In this document: one piece after another, positions 7,713 to 15,641 of the stretch | How the letters are laid out: every line of letters begins with the position of its first letter | Numbering within the stretch: the first letter of the stretch is position 1 | Source: JAUNQW01 sp043424615 | Lineage (GTDB): Bacteria; Bacillota; Bacilli; Lactobacillales; Carnobacteriaceae_A | Assembly: GCA_043424615.1 (NCBI GenBank) | Contig: JBHWOX010000050.1 | Coordinates: 1-17,174, forward strand | Length of the DNA: 17,174 nt | Direction: 5' to 3' | The notes under the pieces: generated by a model | The model's input: the letters and a program-made list of their open reading frames with translations, nothing else | Told to the model about the DNA's origin: nothing | The model's database searches: none | Program-made: the position numbers and the translations under genes

Positions 7713-8564
7713 TTATTTATTTTTTCTATATTGCAGAGGAGTTAGGCCATAGGTCTGCTTAAACTGACGAATAAAGTGTGAGATATGATTAAAGCCTGTG
7801 TGATGGGCGATCAATTCAACCGACCAATCGCTTTGCTCGAGTAGTTTCTTCGCACGGAATAAGCGGTAGTGGTTGAGATAGGCCACCGGCGATAAGTCAG
7901 CGTACTGATTAAAGATTTGGTTACAGCTGCTGGCATTCACATGGCCCGCTTGAGCAATATCTTCCAAATAAATGGTGTCATTATAATGATTTTCAATATA
8001 TGACAGCATGCGATCAAAGGCTTGTTTTTTTTGATCGTACTGGCCTAGCTGCTCTTTTTGAGTCAGCATGGCTTGGTAATGGTTGAAAAATAGATTTAAG
8101 AGAATGTTAACCTGCCAGTCCAAACGTAAACCCAAAGGGAGGTCGAGTAGTTTCAAGCACTCCCCTAATAAGCTCGGCTCTAATTCCACGGTCAGAGAGG
8201 TTTCAATATGGTGTTCCAATAAAGGTTGAATAAAAGAAGCAAAAATCTTCTCATCCAACACCTCCTTGGAAAATTCAATCAACAGATAAGAAGCACTGGA
8301 GCTTTGAGGGGTGGAAGCATGAGCCTGACCTGCATCCAAAAACAAGAGCTGGTGCTGGTTGATGCGGATGTGTTTTTCCATCATCAAATAAGCCATCTCC
8401 CCTTCATAGCACCAGATCAGCTGAAAGTTTTGATGGTGGTGGTAGGGCATGGCATTTTCAATCTGCCCTTCTAAACGGCGGTGATAGATACGAAAAGGAT
8501 AAGACTCCGACTCATAACGATCGACATCGTTGAGTGTTTTTTCTTCAAACATAGGCTCCCCCAT
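7713..8564 (-). CDS. AraC-family transcriptional regulator
   Basis: A 283-residue regulator. The N-terminal half is a cupin-like sensing domain with the histidine cluster HHH (42-44), a GEM turn (55-57) and an AGQAH motif (78-82). The C-terminal 100 residues form the AraC double helix-turn-helix: the first helix pair spans about 198-220 and the second SVELIAHHTGFNHISHFIRQ (248-267), ending in the family hallmark GLTPLQYR. Two starts are possible. The ATG at 8564 has no ribosome site; the in-frame ATG at 8552 (residue 5) is preceded by GGGGGAG at short spacing, so the true protein may be 279 residues. It is divergent from the nickel-type ABC operon and is the obvious candidate to control it, perhaps also the downstream DMT operon. 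The ligand is unknown; direct nickel sensing by the cupin histidines is only a thought. Confidence 0.85.
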   Translation of the reverse strand: MGEPMFEEKTLNDVDRYESESYPFRIYHRRLEGQIENAMPYHHHQNFQLIWCYEGEMAYLMMEKHIRINQHQLLFLDAGQAHASTPQSSSASYLLIEFSKEVLDEKIFASFIQPLLEHHIETSLTVELEPSLLGECLKLLDLPLGLRLDWQVNILLNLFFNHYQAMLTQKEQLGQYDQKKQAFDRMLSYIENHYNDTIYLEDIAQAGHVNASSCNQIFNQYADLSPVAYLNHYRLFRAKKLLEQSDWSVELIAHHTGFNHISHFIRQFKQTYGLTPLQYRKNK

Positions 8565-8604
8565 TTAAGATAGTGTTATTTTTCCATAAAAAATGCACAT
8601 TTTT

Positions 8605-8644
8605 TTGTGGCACTTTCATTATACTATGAATGTAATTGTCACAA
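8605..8644. promoter_or_regulatory. inverted-repeat candidate operator in the divergent promoter region
   Basis: TTGTGGCACTT (8605-8615) and AATTGTCACAA (8634-8644) form an inverted repeat matching at 9 of 11 positions, with an 18-base gap and centres 29 bases apart. Between the arms lie overlapping -10 elements: TATAAT on the minus strand (8623-8618) for the regulator and TATACT on the plus strand (8620-8625) for the binding-protein gene. The right arm contains the regulator's -35-like TTGTGA. The plus-strand promoter has no good -35. This fits a dimeric regulator that represses itself and controls the importer, but binding is inferred. Confidence 0.45.
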
Positions 8645-8674
8645 ATATGAAGATAAATCGAAAGGATTAATGAC

Positions 8675-10324
8675 ATGTCATCACAAATCAAAAAGTTTTT
8701 AGCTTTATTAGTCTTTATTAGTTTGCCGACTTTAATGCTGGCCGCTTGCCAGAGCAATTCTTCTGAAGGAGAAACAACTGATTCTAGCGAACAAGCGTCC
8801 AATGATCAAACCCTCACTCTCGCATTTGCACCAGGTTCCGAGCCAGCGGACGGTTTTGATCCGACGTCTGGAGGAAGCCATTGGGGCTCTTATGGGGTCC
8901 AACTCTTCCAATCCTCCCTTCTCAAAAGAAACAAGGATTTAACCATCGCTCCTGACTTGGCCACAGATTATGACATTTCTGACGATGGTCTGACCTGGAC
9001 CTTTAACTTAAGAGAAGATGTGAAATTTTCAGATGGCGAGCCTCTCACCGCTAAAGATGTGGTCTACACTTACGAACAAGCTCAAAATGAAGAGTCTTTA
9101 GTAAATTTAGATCATTTAGAAAGCGTGGAGCAAGACGGAGACTACCGTGTCATCTTCCACTTAAAAGAACCTCGCTCAACTTTTGCTGATACGGCCGTTT
9201 CTTTAGGGATTGTCCCCCAACACCTGCACGATGAAAATTATGCTTGGCATCCGGTGGGATCCGGTCCTCTTAAATTAGTCGAATATCAAGACGGCGAGCA
9301 ATTAATTATGGAACCTAACGAACTCTATTATGGCGACCCTATCCAATTCGATCAAATCAATGTCGTTTGGATGGAAGAAGACGCTGCTCATGCTGCCGCC
9401 TTGGCTGGTCAGGTCGACATGGCTCACATTCCGTCTACCATGGCTGACCAAGAACATGAAGGCTTAGAACAAGTCAACTTAAAATCGATTGACAACCGTG
9501 GTCTGGCTTATGTCATGGCTCCAGATGAAGGTAAAACAACCGAAGAAGGTTATCCTATTGGTAATGATGTCACCAGCGACTACAGCATCCGCCAGGCCAT
9601 CGATTTAGCTTTGGACCGCCAAGCCATGATCGATGGAATTGCTAAAGGCTATGCCCGCCCAGCAACCAGTGTGGCAGATAACATGCCTTGGTGGAATGAA
9701 GAACTTGAAGGCGTCATTGATGACTACAACCAGCCAGACAAGGCCATTCAAGTCCTAGAAGACAATGGCTGGAAAGTTGGAGACGATGGCATTCGTGAAA
9801 AAGACGGGGTGCGGGCTAGTTTTGAACTGATTTACAATGCCGGCGACCAGGTCAGAGAAGCCATTGCTATCACCACCCGCGACCAATTGAAAGAAATCGG
9901 AATTGAAGTTAAACCTGTCGGCTTGAGCTGGGATGAAGCTGAAAAACAAATGCATTCAACCCCTTTAGTCATGGGTTGGGGAGGATATGACCCTCTGGAA
10001 ACTTACAAACTCTACCATTCCGATTTACAGGGCGTCGACTATTATAATACGGGCTTCTACTCTAATCCCCAAGTGGATGAATACCTTGACCAAGCCCTTC
10101 GTGCGACTGACTTAGAAGATTCTTATGACTACTTCAAAAAAGCCCACTGGGATGGCCAAACAGGTTTCAGCTCTTATGGAGATATTGCTTGGTCTTGGAT
10201 CATGAACATTGACCACCTCTATCTCAAAGATGAAAAACTTGAGATTGGGGACCCCATCATCCAGCCTCATGGTCGTGGATGGGCCCTCCTCGCCAATTTA
10301 GATGAATGGCATTGGACTGAATAA
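8675..10324 (+). CDS. nikA: nickel-type ABC transporter solute-binding lipoprotein
   Basis: A 549-residue family-5 (Opp/Nik) extracellular binding protein. Residues 1-24 are a lipoprotein signal with a KK pair, a hydrophobic core and the lipobox LAAC; Cys25 would be lipidated. A Ser/Glu/Asp-rich linker (about 26-45) leads into the binding fold, with the family signatures LATDYDISDDGLTWTFNLRE and FSDGEPLTAKDVVYTYE (motifs around residues 95-130). The C-terminus HGRGWALLANLDEW resembles nickel-type members in lactic acid bacteria as I remember them. It is the first gene of a five-gene importer operon; ATG 8675 has an AAAGGA site. Family-5 proteins also bind peptides or metallophores such as staphylopine, so nickel is assigned mainly from the adjacent larB/larE/larC genes and the NikB-like first permease. 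Confidence 0.8.
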   Translation: MSSQIKKFLALLVFISLPTLMLAACQSNSSEGETTDSSEQASNDQTLTLAFAPGSEPADGFDPTSGGSHWGSYGVQLFQSSLLKRNKDLTIAPDLATDYDISDDGLTWTFNLREDVKFSDGEPLTAKDVVYTYEQAQNEESLVNLDHLESVEQDGDYRVIFHLKEPRSTFADTAVSLGIVPQHLHDENYAWHPVGSGPLKLVEYQDGEQLIMEPNELYYGDPIQFDQINVVWMEEDAAHAAALAGQVDMAHIPSTMADQEHEGLEQVNLKSIDNRGLAYVMAPDEGKTTEEGYPIGNDVTSDYSIRQAIDLALDRQAMIDGIAKGYARPATSVADNMPWWNEELEGVIDDYNQPDKAIQVLEDNGWKVGDDGIREKDGVRASFELIYNAGDQVREAIAITTRDQLKEIGIEVKPVGLSWDEAEKQMHSTPLVMGWGGYDPLETYKLYHSDLQGVDYYNTGFYSNPQVDEYLDQALRATDLEDSYDYFKKAHWDGQTGFSSYGDIAWSWIMNIDHLYLKDEKLEIGDPIIQPHGRGWALLANLDEWHWTE

Positions 10325-10350
10325 GCTTTAGCATTTTTAAGGAGGCTGAA

Positions 10351-11337
10351 ATGAAAGAAATATGTTTATGGTTAAGCAAGCGGTTTCTCCGCTTGCTTTC
10401 TATTTTACTAGCTGTTTCTTTATTAACTTTTATTTTAATTGACCTTTCCCCCATCGACCCCATCCAAGCTTATGTGCAAGATGCGGCTTTAACTGTCTCC
10501 GAACAAGCGAAAGCAGCTCTAGCTGAAGAATGGGGACTCAATCAACCCTTTTACCAACGCTTTATCCAATGGTGGAGTCATATTCTAAGAGGGGACTTCG
10601 GCCAATCTTATCTTATCAAAGCCCCCGTCTTACAAGTCATCTGGGAAAATTTTAAAGTGAGCTTGCCACTCTTGCTCATGGCCTGGCTCCTACAAGCAGC
10701 TATAGGCTATGCTTTAGGTCTGTTAGCCAGCTTGAAACAAGGGACATTTTTAGATAATGCCATTAAAACTTATGCCATGGTTTTAAGTGCTGCTCCTGTC
10801 TTTTGGGTGGGCTTAATTTTAATGTATATCTTAGCCGTCCAAGCAGGCTGGCTGCCAGTTTCACTGTCCACTCCCATTGGTATCTTAAAAGAAGATGTGT
10901 CCTGGGCCAACCGACTTCGTCATGCAATTTTACCCTTACTAACTCTCGTGTTGACTGGAACCGCCGACTATATCCTTTATACTCGGCAAAACAGTATCAG
11001 TCATCTGCATTCCGAGGGCATCGCTTTCGCTAAAACACGTGGACTCAGCCGAAGAAAAATCATCAGCCAACACCTGATTCCACACACCCTGCCCTTAACG
11101 CTTGTCTTGATGTTTACTAATTTAAGTCAACTTCTTGGCGGGGTTGTTTTAGTCGAAGAATTATTTTCCTATCCTGGTTTAGGCCAAATGACCGTACAAG
11201 CCGGTTTAAAAAGCGACATGCCTCTCTTATTAGCGGTGGTATTCTTTTCCGTCATTCTCATTTACCTGTCCCATATGATAAGTGATTTGATCTTATATGC
11301 TATGGATCCCCGAGCAAGCATAAAGGAGGTCGGCTAA
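10351..11337 (+). CDS. nikB: nickel-type ABC transporter permease 1
   Basis: A 328-residue integral membrane subunit of the binding-protein-dependent family (OppB/NikB). It has six predicted transmembrane helices, the first at about 12-31, followed by the NikB-like motif LSPIDPIQAY (32-41), where nickel systems typically have SPxDPxxAY. The cytoplasmic EAA loop that docks on the ATPase is at about 222-249 (EGIAFAKTRGLSRRKIISQH). A YPGLGQM motif near the C-terminus is also typical. An AAGGAGG site lies just upstream, 26 bases after the binding-protein gene, and the next gene starts one base after its stop, so expression should be tightly linked. Confidence 0.82.
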   Translation: MKEICLWLSKRFLRLLSILLAVSLLTFILIDLSPIDPIQAYVQDAALTVSEQAKAALAEEWGLNQPFYQRFIQWWSHILRGDFGQSYLIKAPVLQVIWENFKVSLPLLLMAWLLQAAIGYALGLLASLKQGTFLDNAIKTYAMVLSAAPVFWVGLILMYILAVQAGWLPVSLSTPIGILKEDVSWANRLRHAILPLLTLVLTGTADYILYTRQNSISHLHSEGIAFAKTRGLSRRKIISQHLIPHTLPLTLVLMFTNLSQLLGGVVLVEELFSYPGLGQMTVQAGLKSDMPLLLAVVFFSVILIYLSHMISDLILYAMDPRASIKEVG

Positions 11338-11338
11338 C

Positions 11339-12190
11339 ATGGAGAAAAAGAATCAACTCTACCCTTCCTTGCGTTTTTGGAATAATCGCCGTCGGTTTCT
11401 TTTACTTGCTCTTATCTCTCTCGCCTTTATCTTATTTATTTTGTTGACCGCTCATTTTCAAGGAGAAGAACTTTTAACTTCACAGGTCGATCAGATTAAC
11501 CAGCCGCCCTCTGGCCAACACTTATTCGGAACAGACTGGTTGGGACGAGATATGCTGGCACAGACCATCCAAGGGCTTTCCATCAGCATTCAAACAGGTC
11601 TGATTTCTACTTTACTCGCCCTCGTTCTTGGCCTGGGTCTCGGCCTTCTTTCTTCAGTGAGTGATACAGCTGGAGTCATGGTCAAATGGCTGATTAAAGT
11701 TTTCCTTAGCTTGCCGGGAATGATCTTTATGATATTAATTTCGGTTATCTTCGGACGTGGCTTGCTAGGGGTCAGCATCGCTATCGCCCTGACTCACTGG
11801 GCAGGCTTTGCTCGGCTGGTTCAAAATAAGCTTAACCGGATGAAAAAACAAGATTATGTCCTCCTCTCTCGCCGGCTGGGCCGATCCAATCTGTGGATTG
11901 CCTTTCATCATTTTTTACCCCAACTTCTCAGCTTAACCGTGGTGAATGTGACACTCACTTTTCCTGGGGCCATCTTGCACGAAGCCGCACTCACCGTCCT
12001 AGGCTTTGGTTTACCTCCAACTGAACCAGCCATTGGGGTCATCCTGTCTGAATCCATGTCCCACTTAACCAGTGGCCATTGGTGGCTGATGTTCTTCCCA
12101 GGTGTTTCTTTACTTTTACTTGTATTTCTTATCCAAAAGAGTGGGGACTATTTGCAAAGCATCTTCAGTCCTCAGCAAGCTCATCTTTAG
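11339..12190 (+). CDS. nikC: nickel-type ABC transporter permease 2
   Basis: A 283-residue permease of the OppC/NikC family. Helix 1 is at about 18-37, and the periplasmic segment ends in the family motif FGTDWLGRDML (63-73). Five further helices follow. The EAA loop is at about 173-194 (DYVLLSRRLGRSNLWIAFHH), and LHEAALTVLGFGLPP is the expected late motif. It starts one base after the first permease, with AAGGAGGT overlapping that gene's end, and is followed 11 bases later by the first ATPase. It should pair with the other permease to form the membrane pore. Confidence 0.82.
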   Translation: MEKKNQLYPSLRFWNNRRRFLLLALISLAFILFILLTAHFQGEELLTSQVDQINQPPSGQHLFGTDWLGRDMLAQTIQGLSISIQTGLISTLLALVLGLGLGLLSSVSDTAGVMVKWLIKVFLSLPGMIFMILISVIFGRGLLGVSIAIALTHWAGFARLVQNKLNRMKKQDYVLLSRRLGRSNLWIAFHHFLPQLLSLTVVNVTLTFPGAILHEAALTVLGFGLPPTEPAIGVILSESMSHLTSGHWWLMFFPGVSLLLLVFLIQKSGDYLQSIFSPQQAHL

Positions 12191-12201
12191 GAGGTCAAGC
12201 T

Positions 12202-13002
12202 ATGACAACTCTTTTAAACATCGAAGATTTATCCATCGCTTTCCACCAATACCAGACTTTCTTCCAACAAGGCTGGACGGAAAAATTGAGCCAGGTCCAC
12301 TTGGCCATTCAGCAGGGAGAAATTTTAGCAGTCGTTGGGGCCAGTGGGTCTGGGAAAACTCTACTGGCCCACTGCTTGATGGGAATTTTAGCTGAGAATG
12401 CCTATTGGACCGGACGCATCAGCTATAAAGGTGAAGAGCTAGATGATAAAAAAATAGCCGACCTAAGAGGAAAGGAGATTGCCTTTATTCCTCAGAGTGT
12501 TCATGCCCTCGACCCTCTGCTCACGATCGGCAAACATATCCAATTGACCAATGCTTTAGACCCCTCCTCTCCCTTATTACAGCAAGCCTTAAGCAACTAT
12601 GATTTAGATTCCCAAGTGCTTGACCTTTATCCCCATCAGTTATCAGGAGGAATGACCCGTCGTATCCTGGTCATGATGGCATTTTTAAGCCAGCCAAACT
12701 GCGTCATTGCTGACGAACCGAATCCCGGCATGGACCAGGCGGCCATCAAGGAAACCATCCAGCTCATTTTAGATAAGAAAGAGCAAGAAGTCACTAGCTT
12801 GCTCATCTTGCATGACCTTGATTTGGCCTTAGAACTAGCGGATCGCATCGCTGTTTTCAAAGACGGTCAAGTGGTCGACTTATTTGACGTGGAGGAGTTT
12901 TCATCTTCAACCCTCGCTCAACGACATCCCTATACCCAGGATCTTTTTAGGGCCCGACCGACCGATCCGACTTTTTCACTACAACTCAAGGAGGGAAGAT
13001 AA
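12202..13002 (+). CDS. nikD: nickel-type ABC transporter ATPase 1
   Basis: A 266-residue ABC ATPase. The start is set at ATG 12202 because AGGAGGT lies just upstream; the same frame is open further left inside the permease gene but without a ribosome site. Motifs: Walker A GASGSGKT (46-53), Q-loop Gln98, signature LSGGM (147-151), Walker B CVIADE (167-172) and switch His204. The C-terminal HPYTQDLF (242-249) is the short Opp/Dpp-type tail. The D-loop region reads NPGMD instead of the common TTALD, a mild deviation. It powers import together with the following, smaller ATPase. Confidence 0.85.
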   Translation: MTTLLNIEDLSIAFHQYQTFFQQGWTEKLSQVHLAIQQGEILAVVGASGSGKTLLAHCLMGILAENAYWTGRISYKGEELDDKKIADLRGKEIAFIPQSVHALDPLLTIGKHIQLTNALDPSSPLLQQALSNYDLDSQVLDLYPHQLSGGMTRRILVMMAFLSQPNCVIADEPNPGMDQAAIKETIQLILDKKEQEVTSLLILHDLDLALELADRIAVFKDGQVVDLFDVEEFSSSTLAQRHPYTQDLFRARPTDPTFSLQLKEGR

Positions 13003-13003
13003 G

Positions 13004-13636
13004 ATGGCTTTAACTGCTCAGCACGTCAGTTTTTCATATTCAGTCCAAGCCCCAATCTTATTTGACCAGCTGGATTTCAAGCTTGAAACAGGGCAAAAAC
13101 TGGGCTTGTTTGGTGATAGTGGGATTGGTAAGTCAAGTTTTGCTCGAATGTTAGCCGGCTATGAAGAGCCTTTAGGAGGTGATATTTTGTTGGATGGCCA
13201 GCCCCTTCCACAAAAGTCATATTGCCCCGTCCAACTCATCCACCAACATCCTGAAAACACCTTTAACCCTGTCTGGACCATGAAGAAAAGTCTCGAAGAA
13301 GCGCAAATCAAAGACCCTGTTCTTCTTCAGCAATTGGGCATCCAAGAGTCTTGGTTAAGTCGCACTCCTAATGAATTATCCGGAGGGGAAAAACAGCGCT
13401 TCGCCATTGCACGGGCCTTGCACCCCGACTGCCATTATTTAATTTGTGATGAGATCACCACTATGTTGGATGCCCTCACCCAAGTTCAAATCTGGCAAGC
13501 GGTCTTGAAGATTGCCCAAGACAGAAATTTGGCTTTATTGGTGATTAGCCACGACATGCCTTTATTACAAGCCCTAACAGATGACATCTATCAATTTGAA
13601 AGACACAGCATCCATAAAATTAAGGATAAAAATTAA
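13004..13636 (+). CDS. nikE: nickel-type ABC transporter ATPase 2 (compact)
   Basis: A 210-residue ABC ATPase, shorter than the usual 250-270 residues of NikE/OppF because it ends soon after the switch region and lacks the C-terminal extension. The start at ATG 13004 is chosen for its GGAGGG site; a longer reading of the frame into the previous gene has no ribosome site. All catalytic motifs are present: Walker A GDSGIGKS (37-44), Gln81, signature LSGGE (125-129), Walker B YLICDE (145-150) and His183. It begins one base after the first ATPase's stop and ends just before a shared terminator. It should be functional. Confidence 0.83.
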   Translation: MALTAQHVSFSYSVQAPILFDQLDFKLETGQKLGLFGDSGIGKSSFARMLAGYEEPLGGDILLDGQPLPQKSYCPVQLIHQHPENTFNPVWTMKKSLEEAQIKDPVLLQQLGIQESWLSRTPNELSGGEKQRFAIARALHPDCHYLICDEITTMLDALTQVQIWQAVLKIAQDRNLALLVISHDMPLLQALTDDIYQFERHSIHKIKDKN

Positions 13637-13637
13637 T

Positions 13638-13682
13638 AAAAAAGTTGCCAGAAATGAAAAAACTCATCTCTGGCAACTTTTT
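13638..13682. terminator. bidirectional terminator between the nik-type and lar operons
   Basis: GTTGCCAGA (13644-13652) pairs perfectly with TCTGGCAAC (13669-13677). After one mismatch the stem continues with ATGA/TCAT (13654-13657 with 13664-13667). Runs of A before (13638-13643) and T after (13678-13682) give a U tail on either strand, so the hairpin can end both the plus-strand transporter operon and the minus-strand lar operon, which converge here. Confidence 0.92.
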
Positions 13683-13710
13683 GTTTGGCCAACTTTCTTT
13701 TGGCAAAAAC

Positions 13711-14376
13711 TTATTGATTCAATTGTCTTAAAATTAAAGCCGCTTGATAGGCCGCTCCAAAACCGTTATTAATATTAACGACACTGATACCAGATGAACA
13801 AGAGGTCAGCATAGCCAGCATAGTGGTCAGCCCTTCTAAATTGGCTCCATATCCAACCGAGGTCGGAACAGCCAAAACAGGAGCCTGGATCAAGCCAGAA
13901 ACCACACTAGGCAGGGCACCTTCCATTCCTGCCACTACAATCACAACATTGGCCTGGCGTAATTCTTCTTCATAAGCCAACAAGCGATGGATGCCAGCGA
14001 CTCCCACATCATGAATATCTTGGATAGTACAGCCCATCCATTGGGCAGTTAATTTTGCTTCTTGAGCCACAGGATAATCAGAAGTTCCCGCACTTAAAAT
14101 ACAGATTTTGCCCTTTTCAAGCTGGGGACAAGAACCTATGGTCAGCACTTGGCTGCTTTCATCATAGTGGGTATGGTCGGGCAAGTGGTCTTTTAAGTCC
14201 GTCCATTTTTCTTCATTCACTCGGGTCGCCAAGATGGGGCGGTCATGGGCCAATAAGGATTCAATAATATCTAATATTTGCTCAGAAGTTTTAGACTTGC
14301 CATATATAATTTCAGGATACCCTTTTTGATCATCGCGGTTCAAGTCAACTTTTGCATGTCCTAAATCGTCAAACAC
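13711..14376 (-). CDS. larB: LarB, NPN cofactor biosynthesis carboxylase/hydrolase (short N-terminus)
   Basis: LarB carboxylates nicotinic acid adenine dinucleotide and splits off AMP, giving the biscarboxylated pyridinium mononucleotide, the first step to the nickel-pincer nucleotide. This 221-residue protein has the family motifs PEIIYGKSKTSEQI (21-34), SAGTSDYPVAQEA (95-107), VAGMEGALPSVVSGL (148-162) and NINNGFGAAY (201-210). Cys193 and Glu152 appear to match Cys221 and Glu180 of Lactiplantibacillus LarB (recalled numbers), a constant offset of 28. The N-terminal helix of about 28 residues before FDDLGHAKVD is therefore missing. The start is GTG at 14376 with a TAGGAG site that overlaps the larE stop; the nearby ATG at 14378 is in another frame that stops at once. 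It is the last gene of the operon. Confidence 0.93.
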   Translation of the reverse strand: MFDDLGHAKVDLNRDDQKGYPEIIYGKSKTSEQILDIIESLLAHDRPILATRVNEEKWTDLKDHLPDHTHYDESSQVLTIGSCPQLEKGKICILSAGTSDYPVAQEAKLTAQWMGCTIQDIHDVGVAGIHRLLAYEEELRQANVVIVVAGMEGALPSVVSGLIQAPVLAVPTSVGYGANLEGLTTMLAMLTSCSSGISVVNINNGFGAAYQAALILRQLNQ

Positions 14377-14386
14377 ATCGTCACTC

Positions 14387-15187
14387 CTAACGGTTTAATT
14401 TTCCATAGCGGTAGCCTTCCACATCAAGAGCCAGGTGTTTAAAACCTTGATCTTGAAAGACCTTCAATAATTTTTCTTTTTCCTTGATAAAATCTGGAAT
14501 CTGTTCGGGGGCCACTTCCACCTTGGCTAAGTCGCCATAATAGCGGACACGGCAAGGCTGGTAGCCAGAAGCAAGCAAAGCTGACTCACAAGCCAGCACT
14601 TGCTCTACTGCCTTTGTCGTCATAGCGATTCCTCTTGGAAAGCGAGAAATCACACTGCAACCACTTGGCTTGTTCCAAACATCCAAACCTGCTTCTTTAG
14701 CTGCTTGACGGACGTCTTCCTTGCTAAAAGCAGCTTCAATTAGAGGGCTTTTCACGTCAAATTCTGAACGAGCCTTCAAGCCTGGCCGCCAGTCATCCAG
14801 GTCATCCGCATTCATTCCATCAATCAATTGAGCCTGGGGATGAAAATCTTGGGCCATTTTTTCCAGAGCTTGGTAAAAAATAAGCTTAGAATAATACCAC
14901 ACCTGTTCATCGTTCTGGCGGATGCGTTCATCTTCTAGTTCCTTGACTTCAACCACCCGATAAGTAAGTCCTAAGCCCTCAGCAATATCAATAGCAGACT
15001 GACATTCTTCCCCACTACTGAGATCAGAATCGATAATGACCGCTAAGACCGCCTCCGAACCCAGTGCCTGCTGAGCAGCATAGGCTAAATAACTTGAATC
15101 GACGCCGCCAGAAAAAGCCAGGCAAAGGGCTGGGAATTGCTTGAGATAGTGGTCTAAGTCTTTTACTTGTAGGGCAAGATTAGTCAT
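14387..15187 (-). CDS. larE: LarE, ATP-dependent sacrificial sulfur transferase
   Basis: LarE adenylates the carboxylates of the LarB product and converts them to thiocarboxylates. I place the start at ATG 15187 (266 residues), since AAGGA lies five bases upstream; the frame stays open to 15223, but that longer form has no clear ribosome site. The PP-loop SGGVDSS is at 26-32. Downstream motifs are WYYSKLIFYQAL (97-108), DGMNADDLDDWRPG (123-136) and NKPSGCSVISRFP (172-184). Cys177 sits where Lactiplantibacillus LarE has Cys176, whose sulfur is given up as dehydroalanine, so this is the sacrificial type and not the iron-sulfur type with three cysteines. The start overlaps the larC2 end by eight bases, which suggests coupling, and larB follows. 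Confidence 0.93.
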   Translation of the reverse strand: MTNLALQVKDLDHYLKQFPALCLAFSGGVDSSYLAYAAQQALGSEAVLAVIIDSDLSSGEECQSAIDIAEGLGLTYRVVEVKELEDERIRQNDEQVWYYSKLIFYQALEKMAQDFHPQAQLIDGMNADDLDDWRPGLKARSEFDVKSPLIEAAFSKEDVRQAAKEAGLDVWNKPSGCSVISRFPRGIAMTTKAVEQVLACESALLASGYQPCRVRYYGDLAKVEVAPEQIPDFIKEKEKLLKVFQDQGFKHLALDVEGYRYGKLNR

Positions 15188-15641
15188 CACATTCCTTCTT
15201 TCCATATCGTTCTTCAATCGCATGCAAGGCTTGCTGGTAGATGTCTGGATAGGATTGGTTTTCTAGTGCTGCAATTCGAGCAAGGTCATCGTATTCGGGC
15301 GTGACCCGGATGAGCTCACCGTCTTGGCTGGCCAACTTGATCTGGATGTCGTGAGACCCCACTTTCACCCTGTCAAAACTTCGATCAAGTATCGAGCGCT
15401 CAACCTCATGATGGCGAACCCCCAAACTCGAAGAATGCAGCAGTAGATACTGACTCAGCCGATCTTGGTCTGAACATTTAACCAAGAGGGTGAGTAAGAC
15501 GGCCGGTCGCTGTTTTTTCATCATGATGGGCTGGTAGAAAACATCCAATACCCCTTCTTGAGCCAGTAGGTCATCCATTAAAAAGCCCAAGCCTTCTCCA
15601 GTCATATCATCGATTTGGCATTCAATGACGCTTATGCGTTC
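15180..15641 (-). CDS. larC: LarC2, C-terminal part of nickel-inserting LarC, reached by -1 frameshift
   Basis: This frame encodes the C-terminal domain of LarC, the CTP-dependent cyclometallase that puts nickel into the cofactor. Read from the slip site, it gives ERISVIECQIDDMTGEGLG, and ECxIDDM is a hallmark of the LarC C-terminal domain. An ATG exists at 15605, but it falls inside that conserved block and has no ribosome site, so independent translation is unlikely. Joined with LarC1, the full protein would be about 428 residues (275 plus 153). Family motifs LDVFYQPIMMKKQRP and the C-terminal GLxK-type region are recognisable. The stop overlaps the start of larE. Confidence 0.88.
   Translation of the reverse strand, partial: ERISVIECQIDDMTGEGLGFLMDDLLAQEGVLDVFYQPIMMKKQRPAVLLTLLVKCSDQDRLSQYLLLHSSSLGVRHHEVERSILDRSFDRVKVGSHDIQIKLASQDGELIRVTPEYDDLARIAALENQSYPDIYQQALHAIEERYGKKECDD

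Noticed and set aside
12079..12201. 41-codon N-terminal extension of the first ATPase into the permease gene
   Set aside because: No ribosome site and no ABC-like sequence; ATG 12202 has a clear AGGAGGT site and a normal family start.
12884..13003. 40-codon N-terminal extension of the second ATPase
   Set aside because: Overlaps the conserved end of the first ATPase; ATG 13004 has its own GGAGGG site.
274..13636. Opine metallophore (staphylopine or pseudopaline-like) system, given an EamA exporter, a family-5 binding protein and an LOR/SDH domain
   Set aside because: No nicotianamine synthase-like gene and no opine dehydrogenase are present; the LOR/SDH proteins match the ornithine cyclodeaminase type, and the lar genes point to nickel for NPN.
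15188..15223. LarE start at 15223
   Set aside because: The 12 extra residues have no family match and no good ribosome site; ATG 15187 has AAGGA at ideal spacing and puts the sacrificial Cys at residue 177.
15180..15605. larC2 as an independent gene starting at ATG 15605
   Set aside because: The ATG is inside the conserved ECxIDDM block and has no ribosome site; the upstream frameshift site explains it better.
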